A DNA stretch of 15,975 bases from Candidatus Parcubacteria bacterium (GTDB taxonomy: Bacteria; Patescibacteriota; Patescibacteriia; UBA1558; GWA2-36-10): NCBI GenBank assembly GCA_003599205.1, contig QZJA01000023.1:1-15975 (forward strand), read 5' to 3'. Position 1 is the stretch's first letter. The number at the start of each line of letters is the position of its first letter. A model generated the notes under the pieces. The model was given only the letters and a program-made list of their open reading frames with translations, made no database searches and was not told the origin of the DNA. This document shows, one piece after another, positions 6,106-14,250 of the stretch. A program made the position numbers and the translations under genes.

Positions 6106-7203
6106 TTATAGGCTAATATTAGCAGAAATAATAGCTTCATGATATTGAATATCAGCTTCTGACCAGAGAAAGAATTTGTTTAAAAATTCTTGTTTTTCAT
6201 TTTCATTGGCTAGCCTTATTTGGCTGTTTTCGGAGACAAGCGGTATTAATTGGATGTTTAGCTGGTCATTTTTGTAGTTTATTTTTAAAGCCAACTCCTC
6301 TTGGGTATCACTAGAAAAGTATTGGTCAAAGACAAAATTACCTAAAGAATAGAAAATTGGTTTTTCTTGGTATATTTCCATACCCTGAACTACATGGGGA
6401 TGATGACCAACAATCATATCGGCTCCAGAATCTATAAGAGTATGTGCTAAATTTTGTTGGATATTATTGAACTGATGTTCGTATTCTACACCCCAGTGGA
6501 TATTGACAATGACAAAATCAGTCGATGAAGCCATTTGGCTGACCAGTTTGCTAGCAGCATCTGTATCCAACATGTGATAGACCATACTAAAGCCTAACAT
6601 ACCCAATTTGTAATCTTTTTTGTCTATTATTTTAGCGCTGCAGTCAGCTACTTGCGCATCAGCACAACCAACGTAACCAATGCCTAACTGGTTGAGATTT
6701 TCTCTAGTTTCTATCAGTCCATTATTTCCCTGGTCAGTTATATGGTTATTAGCAATAGTGAAAAAATTAAAATTGTATTTTTCCTTTAGATCTTTTATTA
6801 AACCTGGAGAAAAAGCAAAATCATAAGGTGCATTAGGCAAATAATGTTCACCTTGATTGGTGACGGCACCTTCTAGATTGGCGGAAATCAGCTCATAGTC
6901 AGTAAAGAAATTTTTATCTTGAGCCAAGATATTTTCAAAAATATAGTCTATTCCCTGCTCCTCTATTTTGCTGCCAACATTTCGGTCAAGCATTAGGTCG
7001 CCGAAAAAAAGCCAATTATGTTCCTTTTCTTCAACTATATTTCGGGGAATAAACTCTTTTGGGGCAACATATTCGCTGGCTTCTTTTATTTTTGTGGTTA
7101 AAAATTGGCTGTTTTCATATTTTATCCAAATATAAATTAATCCCGCCATCGTGATTAGCAGGATTAAAAATAATATCAGTGTTTTGTTATTATCTAGCCT
7201 CAT
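6106..7203 (-). CDS. CapA-like (PGA_cap) metallophosphatase-fold protein, membrane anchored
   Basis: A 365-residue protein. Residues 8-27 form an N-terminal membrane anchor, followed by a linker and a CapA/PGA_cap domain from about 63. Domain signatures in order: FFGDLMLDRNV (66-76), SANLEGAVTNQG (108-118), TIANNHITDQG (149-159), NIHWGVEYEH (234-243), GADMIVGHHPHVVQG (260-274) and SLGNFVFDQYF (286-296). The Asp, Asn-His and His-rich motifs resemble calcineurin-type metal sites. CapA is required for poly-gamma-glutamate capsule export in Bacillus, but most members of the family have no known substrate, and no capB/capC neighbours are present. A role in surface polymers is therefore only inferred. 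The ATG overlaps the stop of the M23 peptidase gene as ATGA, so the two are probably coupled. No terminator separates it from the RNA promoter downstream. Confidence 0.88.
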   Translation of the reverse strand: MRLDNNKTLILFLILLITMAGLIYIWIKYENSQFLTTKIKEASEYVAPKEFIPRNIVEEKEHNWLFFGDLMLDRNVGSKIEEQGIDYIFENILAQDKNFFTDYELISANLEGAVTNQGEHYLPNAPYDFAFSPGLIKDLKEKYNFNFFTIANNHITDQGNNGLIETRENLNQLGIGYVGCADAQVADCSAKIIDKKDYKLGMLGFSMVYHMLDTDAASKLVSQMASSTDFVIVNIHWGVEYEHQFNNIQQNLAHTLIDSGADMIVGHHPHVVQGMEIYQEKPIFYSLGNFVFDQYFSSDTQEELALKINYKNDQLNIQLIPLVSENSQIRLANENEKQEFLNKFFLWSEADIQYHEAIISANISL

Positions 7204-8453
7204 GGCAAATAATTGAGTGGATTGGCTGGTACGCCATTTATTCTAACTTCAAAATGTAAGTGAGCACCAGTGGAAAATGGTCCAGCGCCATTGGTGCCAG
7301 GTTGTCCGCCAGAATAACCTATTATTTGGCCTTTAGAAACAAACTGGTCTTTTTCTACAGAAATAATATTTACGTGGCCATAAACAGTAGATAGATTGTC
7401 GGCGTGTATCAACATGATATAACTATAGCCGGTCTTTCCGCCGTCTCTGGCAGTAGCAACATAGCCTGACTCAGCGGCTCTAATAGGCGTGCCTTGAGGA
7501 GTAGCCAAATCAATAGCATTGTGCTCAAAGATGTTGCGATAAGGATAATCAGCATCATGGAAATAAGCGGTAATGATACGAGACGCTACCGGCCACATCA
7601 AGCCATCGCTATCTATACCAATTTGTTCTAGTTGCCGATTAAGCTTTTCTCGAGCAACTTGCTCCATGTAAATAATATTGCTGTTGGCTTCTTCCTGCTC
7701 TTTTTTAACAGCTTGGAGCATTTCTTGATATTTGGCTTCTTGTCCCTGAGTGGTAGCCATTAAGTAGTATTTGGCGGTTTTTTGTCCATCTAAACCAGCT
7801 TTTTTGTTTTCTAGTATGCCTTTTAGGGTGTCAATTTCCGCTTTTTCAGCTTCTAGAGATGCACGGTCTTCTTGCAGAGCAAGTTTAAAATCTTTTAGCT
7901 GATCAACACCTTCTACTAATGAGTCCTGCATATTACCTAGACGATCTAACTCAGCTACAAAGTCGCTAAAGTTTTGGTTTAAAAGTAATATTTCAAAAAC
8001 AGAATTTTTTTGCTGTTCTTTGTGCAGGCTAAGGATAGTTTCACCTAGTATCTTTTTTTGGTCATCAATCTCCCTTTCCTTGGCCTGTATCTTGAGGTTA
8101 GTATTTTCTATTTGTAGTTCCAGAGTTTCTACTTCCAATTCAGTAGCCTGTATTTCTAGGTTTATTTTAGCAATACTTTCATTTAAAGTGCTTACTTGGT
8201 TGGAAAGATTATAAAGCTCTCTTTGTTTGGCACTGATGTTTTTTTTATAAACTTCAATTTGACGGTTTAACTCCTGTATTTCTGCTCGGCGATTATTTAT
8301 ATCCTGATTTATTTGCCAGATTTCCAGATTTTCTACATTATCAAGCTTGTATTCGGTAGCCTCAATATTTCCGGGATAAAAAAGCAAACTCAATAAAGAG
8401 AATAGCGCTAAAATATTGTTTATCTTTTTAAACTTTATTTTTATTTTTAGCAT
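7200..8453 (-). CDS. Secreted M23 (LytM/EnvC-like) peptidase with long coiled coil
   Basis: A 417-residue protein. Residues 1-32 are a signal peptide or anchor (basic start, LALFSLLSLLF core). Residues 43-275 are almost continuous heptad-like coiled coil, Glu/Gln/Lys/Leu rich, as in EnvC and PcsB-type wall regulators. Residues 285-417 form an M23 domain. Zinc residues are present: H311 and D315 in EHNAIDLATP, and H400 in GAHLHFEV, with catalytic-type H360 (VYGHV) and H398. It is therefore likely an active glycyl/D,D-endopeptidase or an amidase activator working on peptidoglycan during division. It has its own promoter just after gltX. No Shine-Dalgarno sequence precedes the ATG. The stop overlaps the capA-like gene by four bases, so the pair forms a small envelope operon. 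Confidence 0.92.
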   Translation of the reverse strand: MLKIKIKFKKINNILALFSLLSLLFYPGNIEATEYKLDNVENLEIWQINQDINNRRAEIQELNRQIEVYKKNISAKQRELYNLSNQVSTLNESIAKINLEIQATELEVETLELQIENTNLKIQAKEREIDDQKKILGETILSLHKEQQKNSVFEILLLNQNFSDFVAELDRLGNMQDSLVEGVDQLKDFKLALQEDRASLEAEKAEIDTLKGILENKKAGLDGQKTAKYYLMATTQGQEAKYQEMLQAVKKEQEEANSNIIYMEQVAREKLNRQLEQIGIDSDGLMWPVASRIITAYFHDADYPYRNIFEHNAIDLATPQGTPIRAAESGYVATARDGGKTGYSYIMLIHADNLSTVYGHVNIISVEKDQFVSKGQIIGYSGGQPGTNGAGPFSTGAHLHFEVRINGVPANPLNYLP

Positions 8454-8475
8454 GGTTTTATTAGGAGTATTTTAT

Positions 8476-8503
8476 ATTATACCATAAAATACCAAAATTG
8501 CAA
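8476..8503 (-). promoter_or_regulatory. Promoter of the M23 peptidase/capA operon
   Basis: Read on the minus strand: TTGCAA (8503-8498), 16-base spacer, then TATAAT (8481-8476), with TGG directly before it as an extended -10. Predicted leader is about 16 nt and has no AGGAG. The promoter occupies the 52-base gap after the gltX stop. Confidence 0.75.
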
Positions 8504-8505
8504 AA

Positions 8506-9930
8506 CTATCCTAATTTGGCAATTGCTTGTTTGATTCTGCTTAAGCTTTCATTTTTGCCCAAGAAAACTAGTAGCTCAACCGGAGAAGGACTTTTTTCTA
8601 GACCAGAAAGAGCTACTCTAATTGGCCAAAAGATATCCCCAGGGCTTAATTTATGCTCCTCAGCAACATTTTGTATTAGAGTGTTTAGCTTTTCTTCCTG
8701 CCAGAGCTTATCCTCTACCTTACCCAAAGTGCCTAGGGCCAGATTTAGACCTTGGGTAGTTTTTTCGCGATCAGATTTTTTAAATATAAGCATCTCGGCT
8801 GGGTAATTTGGTAAGTTAAACAAAAATTCACTCATTACCTTTAACTCTGATAAATTGTTGATGCGAGTACCAAACAAATGGAGAAGATCGTCTATACGGT
8901 CTTTGTGTTCTGGTATAAATTCAGCTGTTTGCTCAACGAGTTGTTGGTAACGGCTACCCCCCTGCTCAACAATAGCTTTGATATATTCAGCGTTGAACCA
9001 ATTTAATTTGTTGATATCAAATATTGCACCAGCCTTGTTTATGCGTTCTAGAGAAAATTCTTTGATCAACTGGTCAATTGTAAATAACTCTTGGTCGTTA
9101 CCAGGATTCCAGCCCAAGAGAGCAATGTAGTTGATCAGAGCCTGACTAAGATAGCCTTTGGCCAAAAAATCTTCAACCGCTACATCTCCTTGGCGCTTGG
9201 ATAATTTAGAACGGTCTGGATTGAGAAGCAGCGGTAAATGCACAAAAGCTGGTGGTTCGTAGCCAAAAGCTTGATACAGCAGGATATGTCTAGGTAATGA
9301 TGGTAACCACTCCTCGCCTCTAATGACGTGAGTTATTTTCATTTCATGATCATCGACCACATTGGCCAAGTGGTAAGTTGGGTATTTGTCAGATTTTAAG
9401 ATAACAAAGTCGTCTAAATCTTGGGTTTTGACTGATATTTTGCCATAGACCAAATCTTTGGCTTCAACTATTTTGTTTTCTGGTATTTTAAACCTAACAA
9501 CATAAGATTCACCTTTGTCTATTTTGGCTTGAGCTTCTTCTGGCTTTAAGTGACGACAAAGTCCATCATATTTGGGTACTTCTTTCTTGGCTTGAGCTTC
9601 TTGACGTAATTTTTCCAAACGTTCTTGGCTACAAAAGCAATAATAAGCATGTCCGTCTTTTATTAGTTTATTTATTTGCTTATGGTAGGTATCTAATCTC
9701 AATGATTGCACCATCATATCGCCATCATGCTCTAAGCCCATTTTAGCTAGAACAGCCAATAACTTTTCTTGAGCATCTTCAACAAACCTTTCCCTATCGG
9801 TGTCTTCTATTCTCAAAGCAAATTCACCTTTATTTTTTTTGGCAAAAAGGTAATCGAACAAAGCAGTTCTTAGGCTACCTACATGTAAATAACCGGTCGG
9901 ACTGGGAGCAAATCTGGTTTTAAGCTTCAT
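8506..9930 (-). CDS. gltX: Glutamyl-tRNA synthetase
   Basis: A 474-residue class I synthetase of normal length. The HIGH motif appears as HVGS (16-19) in APSPTGYLHVGSLRTALF, and the KMSKS motif as KLSKR (242-246) in DRSKLSKRQGD. Four potential zinc ligands sit at C98, C100, C125 and H127 (YYCFC, then GLCRHL). These are the same positions as the zinc site known in the E. coli enzyme. A helical anticodon-binding domain fills the C-terminal third. It charges tRNA-Glu; whether it also mischarges tRNA-Gln for GatCAB cannot be read here. The start overlaps the end of the glycosyltransferase gene by 11 bases, so translation is likely coupled. No terminator follows its stop. Confidence 0.97.
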   Translation of the reverse strand: MKLKTRFAPSPTGYLHVGSLRTALFDYLFAKKNKGEFALRIEDTDRERFVEDAQEKLLAVLAKMGLEHDGDMMVQSLRLDTYHKQINKLIKDGHAYYCFCSQERLEKLRQEAQAKKEVPKYDGLCRHLKPEEAQAKIDKGESYVVRFKIPENKIVEAKDLVYGKISVKTQDLDDFVILKSDKYPTYHLANVVDDHEMKITHVIRGEEWLPSLPRHILLYQAFGYEPPAFVHLPLLLNPDRSKLSKRQGDVAVEDFLAKGYLSQALINYIALLGWNPGNDQELFTIDQLIKEFSLERINKAGAIFDINKLNWFNAEYIKAIVEQGGSRYQQLVEQTAEFIPEHKDRIDDLLHLFGTRINNLSELKVMSEFLFNLPNYPAEMLIFKKSDREKTTQGLNLALGTLGKVEDKLWQEEKLNTLIQNVAEEHKLSPGDIFWPIRVALSGLEKSPSPVELLVFLGKNESLSRIKQAIAKLG

Positions 9931-10660
9931 ATTTATGGTTTTTTAAACGGTTTTTTAAAATTAAAAGGTAAAAGACAAATATGGCGCGGTTGATTCTGGC
10001 TAGACGCCAAGGTTGTTTGATTAGGCGCCAAAGCCATTCCAGGCCGAAACTTCTAAATGTTTTGGGAGCTCTTTTTTGCCGACCAGACATAAAATCAAAA
10101 GTTCCTCCTACTCCAGCGGCTATTCTAACTGAGCTTATTTTATCTATATTTTCGGCAATCCACAAGTCCTGCTTTGGCGCGCCAAAACCGACAAAAAGTA
10201 TTTCTGGTAAAAATGCCTGAGCCTTGGTCAAAGCGTCATGCTCATCAGCTACTTGAAAATCTAAAGTAGGATATTTTTCTTTAATGTGCATAAAAAAGAC
10301 GTCTGGTTTGGTCAAACCTTGGCTGTTTAGACAAAACATTATTTTATAATTTTGGCAAATGGCAATGTCTAAAAGTATTTCTGTCAGCTCTACTCCAGTA
10401 ATCCTTTGATCAAGTGATACTTTGTGTCCAGCTAGCTGTAAAGCTTGGATAATGCCAGTACCGTCAATTGTAGCCAGGCTGGAATTATTTAAAACATTTT
10501 TAAATTTTTGATTTTTTTGTGCTGTAACGACAAATTCAGGATTGATAGTGACTATTTGGTTCTGAGTATCGGAATTTAAAAAATTTTTCAGGTATTCTCT
10601 GAGTAAATATTTCTCCATTACATTAACTTTTACCCCCAAAACTTGATATTCTTTTAGCAC
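9920..10660 (-). CDS. GT26 family glycosyltransferase (TagA/WecG/CpsF)
   Basis: A 246-residue protein with the GT26 fold. This family transfers N-acetylmannosamine-type sugars to undecaprenyl-linked intermediates in teichoic acid or enterobacterial common antigen synthesis. Visible motifs: LGVKVNVM at the N-terminus, T38 in IVTINPEFV, the catalytic Asp D66 in TIDGTGI, RITGVEL (86-92), FVGFGAPKQDLWI (156-168), and AAGVGGTFDFMSGRQKRAP (181-199). A basic, Trp-rich C-terminal tail (WLWRLIKQPWRLARI, 209-223) is the membrane-binding appendage of TagA. The acceptor and donor sugars in this organism are unknown. I chose the GTG start at 10660 because it retains the LGVKV strand; an ATG 14 codons in would remove it. 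It lies 43 bases after thpR, and its end overlaps gltX. Confidence 0.88.
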   Translation of the reverse strand: MLKEYQVLGVKVNVMEKYLLREYLKNFLNSDTQNQIVTINPEFVVTAQKNQKFKNVLNNSSLATIDGTGIIQALQLAGHKVSLDQRITGVELTEILLDIAICQNYKIMFCLNSQGLTKPDVFFMHIKEKYPTLDFQVADEHDALTKAQAFLPEILFVGFGAPKQDLWIAENIDKISSVRIAAGVGGTFDFMSGRQKRAPKTFRSFGLEWLWRLIKQPWRLARINRAIFVFYLLILKNRLKNHKYEA

Positions 10661-10703
10661 CCGATTAGAAATTAATTATTGTATTGTTTTCCCCCAGGAT
10701 AAA

Positions 10704-11255
10704 TTACAGATCAAATGTTTGTAAAACTGTATATTCTGGTCCAGTGCGACTTAGCTCACTTTGCTGTAGCTCAAAGTATGAAGTGCTGAAAGTGCCTTTA
10801 AAATTCCACTCTTGAAAACTTTTAAATTCTTCAAATGCTGCTGTTGTTTTGATGCGAGCTAAGGTCAGGTGAGCAGAAAATTTGCGAATTTCTTTATTGG
10901 CTATACCAGCACTAAATAATGTCTGATCGATAGCTTCAAATAATTTTTGCAGCTTAGGATTAGAGGCTACTTTAAGAGCAAGAATTTGTGGCCTTTTGTC
11001 ATTGAAAATAACGGGACCATTTATTTGCAATTCTATATCAGATATTTGTGGATTGATACCTTGCAGGACATTTATTAGCTTAGGCAAGTTTTCCAGCGGT
11101 AGATCGCCAAGGAATTTTATGGTCAGATGCAATTGTTCTGGTTCGCTGGCTTTCATCTTTTCCCAGGGCAAAGCTAAGTTTTTGAACTGCTTGAAAATAG
11201 CCCGGCTCAAGGCAGGATCCACAGGTAATGATATGAATAATCTCAAATTTTCCAT
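10704..11255 (-). CDS. thpR: RNA 2',3'-cyclic phosphodiesterase (LigT/ThpR, 2H family)
   Basis: A 183-residue member of the 2H phosphoesterases. The two defining HxTx motifs are H43-T45 in LHLTIKFLG and H129-T131 in AHLTLARIK, the usual ~85 residues apart. The protein opens with LRLFISLPV, as is common for the family. Enzymes of this group hydrolyse 2',3'-cyclic phosphate ends on RNA and can join tRNA halves in vitro; the physiological role is unsettled. It heads the minus-strand run thpR, GT26 glycosyltransferase, gltX. A -10 box ends six bases before its ATG, which suggests a leaderless message. Confidence 0.93.
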   Translation of the reverse strand: MENLRLFISLPVDPALSRAIFKQFKNLALPWEKMKASEPEQLHLTIKFLGDLPLENLPKLINVLQGINPQISDIELQINGPVIFNDKRPQILALKVASNPKLQKLFEAIDQTLFSAGIANKEIRKFSAHLTLARIKTTAAFEEFKSFQEWNFKGTFSTSYFELQQSELSRTGPEYTVLQTFDL

Positions 11256-11261
11256 GGGGTA

Positions 11262-11290
11262 ATTTTATCTTAAATAGAGCTAAAAATCAA
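11262..11290 (-). promoter_or_regulatory. Promoter of thpR, predicted leaderless
   Basis: Read on the minus strand: TTGATT (11290-11285), 17-base spacer, TAAAAT (11267-11262), then six bases before the ATG at 11255. The -10 box matches consensus at five of six positions and the -35 box at four. Confidence 0.6.
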
Positions 11291-11313
11291 ACCAAACTAA
11301 CTAGGGAGAGTAT

Positions 11314-11342
11314 TTGGATTTTATTCTACTTTTTGCTATAAT
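11314..11342 (+). promoter_or_regulatory. Extended -10 promoter for the lysozyme-like gene
   Basis: TATAAT at 11337-11342 is preceded directly by TGC (extended -10). A weak -35 element, TTGGAT, lies 17 bases upstream at 11314-11319. The predicted start near 11349 gives a leader of about 28 nt without a clear Shine-Dalgarno sequence. Confidence 0.75.
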
Positions 11343-11376
11343 ATAGAGGTTAAAAATTAGTTAAAATACATAAATT

Positions 11377-12831
11377 ATGCGTTCTAGAAAAATAATCAGC
11401 TTTTTTAGTTTATTTACTTTCATTTTTCCGATAATTGCCCAAGCAGCTGAGTTTGATTATAACAACATTGTTTCTGATGAAGAGGCTCAAAACTATAAGG
11501 CAATGTCTCAAATGGAAATTAAAACTTTTTTGAAGGAGCAAAATAGTTATTTGGCCAACTTTTTTTATAGTGGCAATAATCCTGGGCCAAATGAATCTTC
11601 TGATGATCCAGAGGTGGAATTTATCAAAACTAGGAGTGCTACAGAAATAATTTATAATGCTGCTCAAGAGGCCAAAATTAATCCTCAATTTCTTTTGGTG
11701 ATGCTACAAAAAGAGCAGAGCTTAATTGAAGATTCTGACCCAGATGAACGTCAATTAAATTATGCTATGGGTTATTATTGTTTTGATGGTCAACCATGTA
11801 ATCCTCGCTTTAAGGGCTTTGGTAAACAAGTGAGATCTACAGCTTTGCAGTTTAGATGGTATTTGGACAATATAGATGACTATACTTATCAGCCAGGTAA
11901 AAGTTCTTGTATTGATGATGGCACTCCAGATTTACCTTGTTCCTCAGCCGGTGTGGAGATTAAGCCAGAGAATACAATAACCGCCGCTTTGTATGTCTAT
12001 ACTCCTCATATTCATGGCAACAAATTATTTGCCACTATCTGGGACAGATATGGTTTTGGTGGAACAGCTACGGGTGATGATAATTCTTTTAATGGTATAT
12101 TTCCCGATGGTGCTTTGGTTAAAGCCAATGGTGGCGATGGCACAATATTTTTGATCAGTAATCAAGAGAAAAGACCATTTGGCTCTACTACTGCCCTAGT
12201 TTCACGCTATGATCCAAATAAGGTACTGACTGTTGATGCTCAAGAGCTGGAAAAGTATAGTGAGGGTCTGGTTATTGAATTTCCCAACTATTCAGTACTA
12301 CAAGCTCCAAGTGGTGATCGCTATCTGCTAGATAATTTGGAAAAGCGTTTGATAGTTTCCGACGAAGCTTTCCGTCAGCTGGGCTATAATCCAGCAGAGA
12401 TTCTTGGTGTTACCCAGGCCGACATTGATGCCTATATTGATGGTGAAGATTTGGCTGAAGGCAACCCTAGTCCTTTTGAACAGTTGATGCGTGATACTTC
12501 AACCAACGGCATTTATTACGTAAAAAATGACACTAAGGCTCCGATAATTGATCCTGAAATTTTGGCTTCATATTCTGATTTAAAGATTATCGACGCCAGC
12601 CCTGCTGATTTGGAGCAGTACCGCAAAATCTCAGCCGCTAGGCTAAAGGATGGAACTTTGATCAAAATGGTCGACGATCCTCGAGTTTATGTAATTTCTA
12701 ATGGTGAACGTCGTTTGATTGAAGACGAAAAAACTTTCTTAACCTTGGGTTATTCTTGGAATCAGATCAGGCAAGTAAGTGAGCGAGTTTTGCGTCTACA
12801 TGAAATCGGTCAGACATTATTTGTAGAATAA
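11377..12831 (+). CDS. Secreted lysozyme-like protein with four C-terminal surface repeats
   Basis: A 484-residue exported protein. The signal peptide is residues 1-23, with a cleavage site near AQA-A. Residues ~85-225 resemble the lysozyme-like domain seen in Actinobacteria: INPQFLLVMLQKEQSLI (candidate catalytic E113), RQLNYAMGYYC, ALQFRWYL, and ALYVYTPHIHGN before WDRYG. C135/C141 and C178/C188 could form disulfides. From about 243 there are four degenerate repeats of ~55 residues (243-300, 301-358, 366-415, 420-478). Their core is a hydrophobic strand pair around YVISNGERRLI / YLLDNLEKRLI, then a Phe-x-x-x-Gly-Tyr segment and an Asp/Glu-rich end. I infer that it acts on or binds the cell envelope; activity is not proven. 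The LigB-type gene follows after 3 bases. Confidence 0.7.
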   Translation: MRSRKIISFFSLFTFIFPIIAQAAEFDYNNIVSDEEAQNYKAMSQMEIKTFLKEQNSYLANFFYSGNNPGPNESSDDPEVEFIKTRSATEIIYNAAQEAKINPQFLLVMLQKEQSLIEDSDPDERQLNYAMGYYCFDGQPCNPRFKGFGKQVRSTALQFRWYLDNIDDYTYQPGKSSCIDDGTPDLPCSSAGVEIKPENTITAALYVYTPHIHGNKLFATIWDRYGFGGTATGDDNSFNGIFPDGALVKANGGDGTIFLISNQEKRPFGSTTALVSRYDPNKVLTVDAQELEKYSEGLVIEFPNYSVLQAPSGDRYLLDNLEKRLIVSDEAFRQLGYNPAEILGVTQADIDAYIDGEDLAEGNPSPFEQLMRDTSTNGIYYVKNDTKAPIIDPEILASYSDLKIIDASPADLEQYRKISAARLKDGTLIKMVDDPRVYVISNGERRLIEDEKTFLTLGYSWNQIRQVSERVLRLHEIGQTLFVE

Positions 12832-12834
12832 AAT

Positions 12835-13623
12835 ATGATAGTATTTGCCAGCTTTGTTCCTCATTCCCCTATCATCATCCCTGAGGTCGGCAAAGAAAAT
12901 TTAGATAAATTATCTGATACCATCAAAGGTTTTCAGAGTCTTGAGCATGAAATATATGTCGCCAAGCCGGAGACAATTATTGTGGTGTCTTCACACGCCG
13001 AGCAACGTGAAGGCTCTTTTACTATCAATCAAGCGCCAAATTTTAATATTAATTTTAAGGAGTTTGGTGATTTGCTCACAAATATATCTTTTGGCAACGA
13101 TATTGGTTTTGGCTACCAAGTCAAAGAATTATGTGAAGACTATTTCCCGGTAATGATGACAGCTCAAGAAAAACTTGATTATGGTACGGGCGTTCCTCTC
13201 TTTTATTTGACCAAGCATCTGCCGACAGTAAAAATTGTTAATATTGGTTACAGCAATCTTTCTCATGAAGATCATTTCAAATTTGGCCAGATCATCAGAA
13301 AACAAATAAATCGATCTGGCAAACGAGTAGCTATAGTTTCTTCGGGTGATTTATCACACAAATTACAAGTAGATTCACCAGCTGGCTATTCTGCTAGAGC
13401 TCAAGAGTTTGATCAAAAAATAATAAAATTGCTCAATGATAAAAAAATTGACGATATCATCAATTTTGATCCAGAACTCTTGAAAGAATCTGGTGAATGT
13501 GGTTATCGCTCACTTTTGGTGTTGTTGGGAATTATTAGTGAATTAAACTACACCCCTAAACAATTGAGCTATCAAGCACCTTTTGGTGTGGGTTATTTAG
13601 TGGAGAATTTTGAAATTAGATAA
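12835..13623 (+). CDS. LigB/MEMO-type protein (class III extradiol dioxygenase superfamily)
   Basis: A 262-residue protein similar to the LigB-like domain found in AmmeMemoRadiSam proteins. Residues matching metal ligands of class III extradiol dioxygenases are present: H10 in VPHSPIIIPEVG, H54 in VSSHAEQ and E221 in ESGECGYRSL. The catalytic-type His is H175 in SGDLSHK. The family motif LDHG is LDYG here (residues 115-118), so a conserved His is Tyr. The end APFGVGYLVENF is typical. No AMMECR1 or radical SAM partner lies in the window. A true ring-cleaving role is unlikely in such a small genome; function should be called unknown. The gene follows the lysozyme-like gene by 3 bases with no Shine-Dalgarno sequence and is closed by a terminator, so the two form one operon. 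Confidence 0.8.
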   Translation: MIVFASFVPHSPIIIPEVGKENLDKLSDTIKGFQSLEHEIYVAKPETIIVVSSHAEQREGSFTINQAPNFNINFKEFGDLLTNISFGNDIGFGYQVKELCEDYFPVMMTAQEKLDYGTGVPLFYLTKHLPTVKIVNIGYSNLSHEDHFKFGQIIRKQINRSGKRVAIVSSGDLSHKLQVDSPAGYSARAQEFDQKIIKLLNDKKIDDIINFDPELLKESGECGYRSLLVLLGIISELNYTPKQLSYQAPFGVGYLVENFEIR

Positions 13624-13626
13624 TTT

Positions 13627-13656
13627 AAAAACAGGCTGGGAGCTTGTTTTTATTTT
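13627..13656. terminator. Bidirectional intrinsic terminator between convergent genes
   Basis: Eleven paired bases (13627-13637 with 13641-13651, one G-T wobble) close a GGG loop. T-rich sequence follows on the plus strand (TTTTTATTTT) and also on the minus strand (TTTTTAAATT). It ends the LigB-type gene and overlaps the stop of the zinc-ribbon gene on the other strand. Confidence 0.85.
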
Positions 13657-14246
13657 GTCTCCATAAAATAAGCGCTGAGAAATACACCTATTACTAAAAG
13701 TAAGACAGCTATTACCAATAAAAATAAATTTTTCTTTTGTAGCGGGTCAGATTCTTTCTGACCGTTTTTTAGTTTATTTTTCTTTTGGGTGATAATAGGG
13801 ATAAAGATGGCTATCCAAATTGGTATCATTGAAACAGTTGCCCAGCCATCAGAATTGTTATTACTATCAATATTATCGCCGCTTAATTTTTTGTAAAATA
13901 GTGTAATAGCAACGCCAATAATTATAGCAATTATCAATATTATGGCGGCTACTTTTTGGTATTTATGTTTTGGTTGATAATTTTGCCCTTGCCAGCGTTT
14001 GAGATTAGGTAATACTTTTGTCGCTTGAGTAGAAGCATCTTTTTCCGAAATAGCATTTTGTCCCATGGCCATGTGGGTCAGTTTACTGATTTGTTCTTCC
14101 AGAGTGAGGTTTGGGTTAGTGAATTGACCGGCCTGAAAACAGTAGTGACAATACTCAGTATTTCTACGGCCATCTTTATCAGTACCAAAATCAGTTTCTT
14201 TTAGCATGGGCATGCCACATGATTGGCAAATTGTTTGTGCGTTCAT
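13650..14246 (-). CDS. Zinc-ribbon membrane protein, function unknown
   Basis: A 198-residue protein in two parts. Residues 1-60 form a putative zinc ribbon of the Zn_ribbon_2 type: C7 and C10 in ICQSCGMPM, FGTDKDGRRNTEYC, C33 and C36 in YCHYCFQAGQF, then a short helical tail (LEEQISKL). Residues 98-117, 136-152 and 173-193 are three predicted transmembrane helices. The ribbon often occurs as a small independent protein annotated as a quaternary-ammonium transporter-associated or hypothetical protein; its fusion to three helices is less usual. A cytoplasmic metal-binding or regulatory head on a membrane anchor is plausible, but no function can be assigned. It starts 4 bases after the stop of the 84-residue gene and is probably cotranscribed with it. 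Confidence 0.8.
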   Translation of the reverse strand: MNAQTICQSCGMPMLKETDFGTDKDGRRNTEYCHYCFQAGQFTNPNLTLEEQISKLTHMAMGQNAISEKDASTQATKVLPNLKRWQGQNYQPKHKYQKVAAIILIIAIIIGVAITLFYKKLSGDNIDSNNNSDGWATVSMIPIWIAIFIPIITQKKNKLKNGQKESDPLQKKNLFLLVIAVLLLVIGVFLSAYFMETK

Positions 14247-14250
14247 AGAA

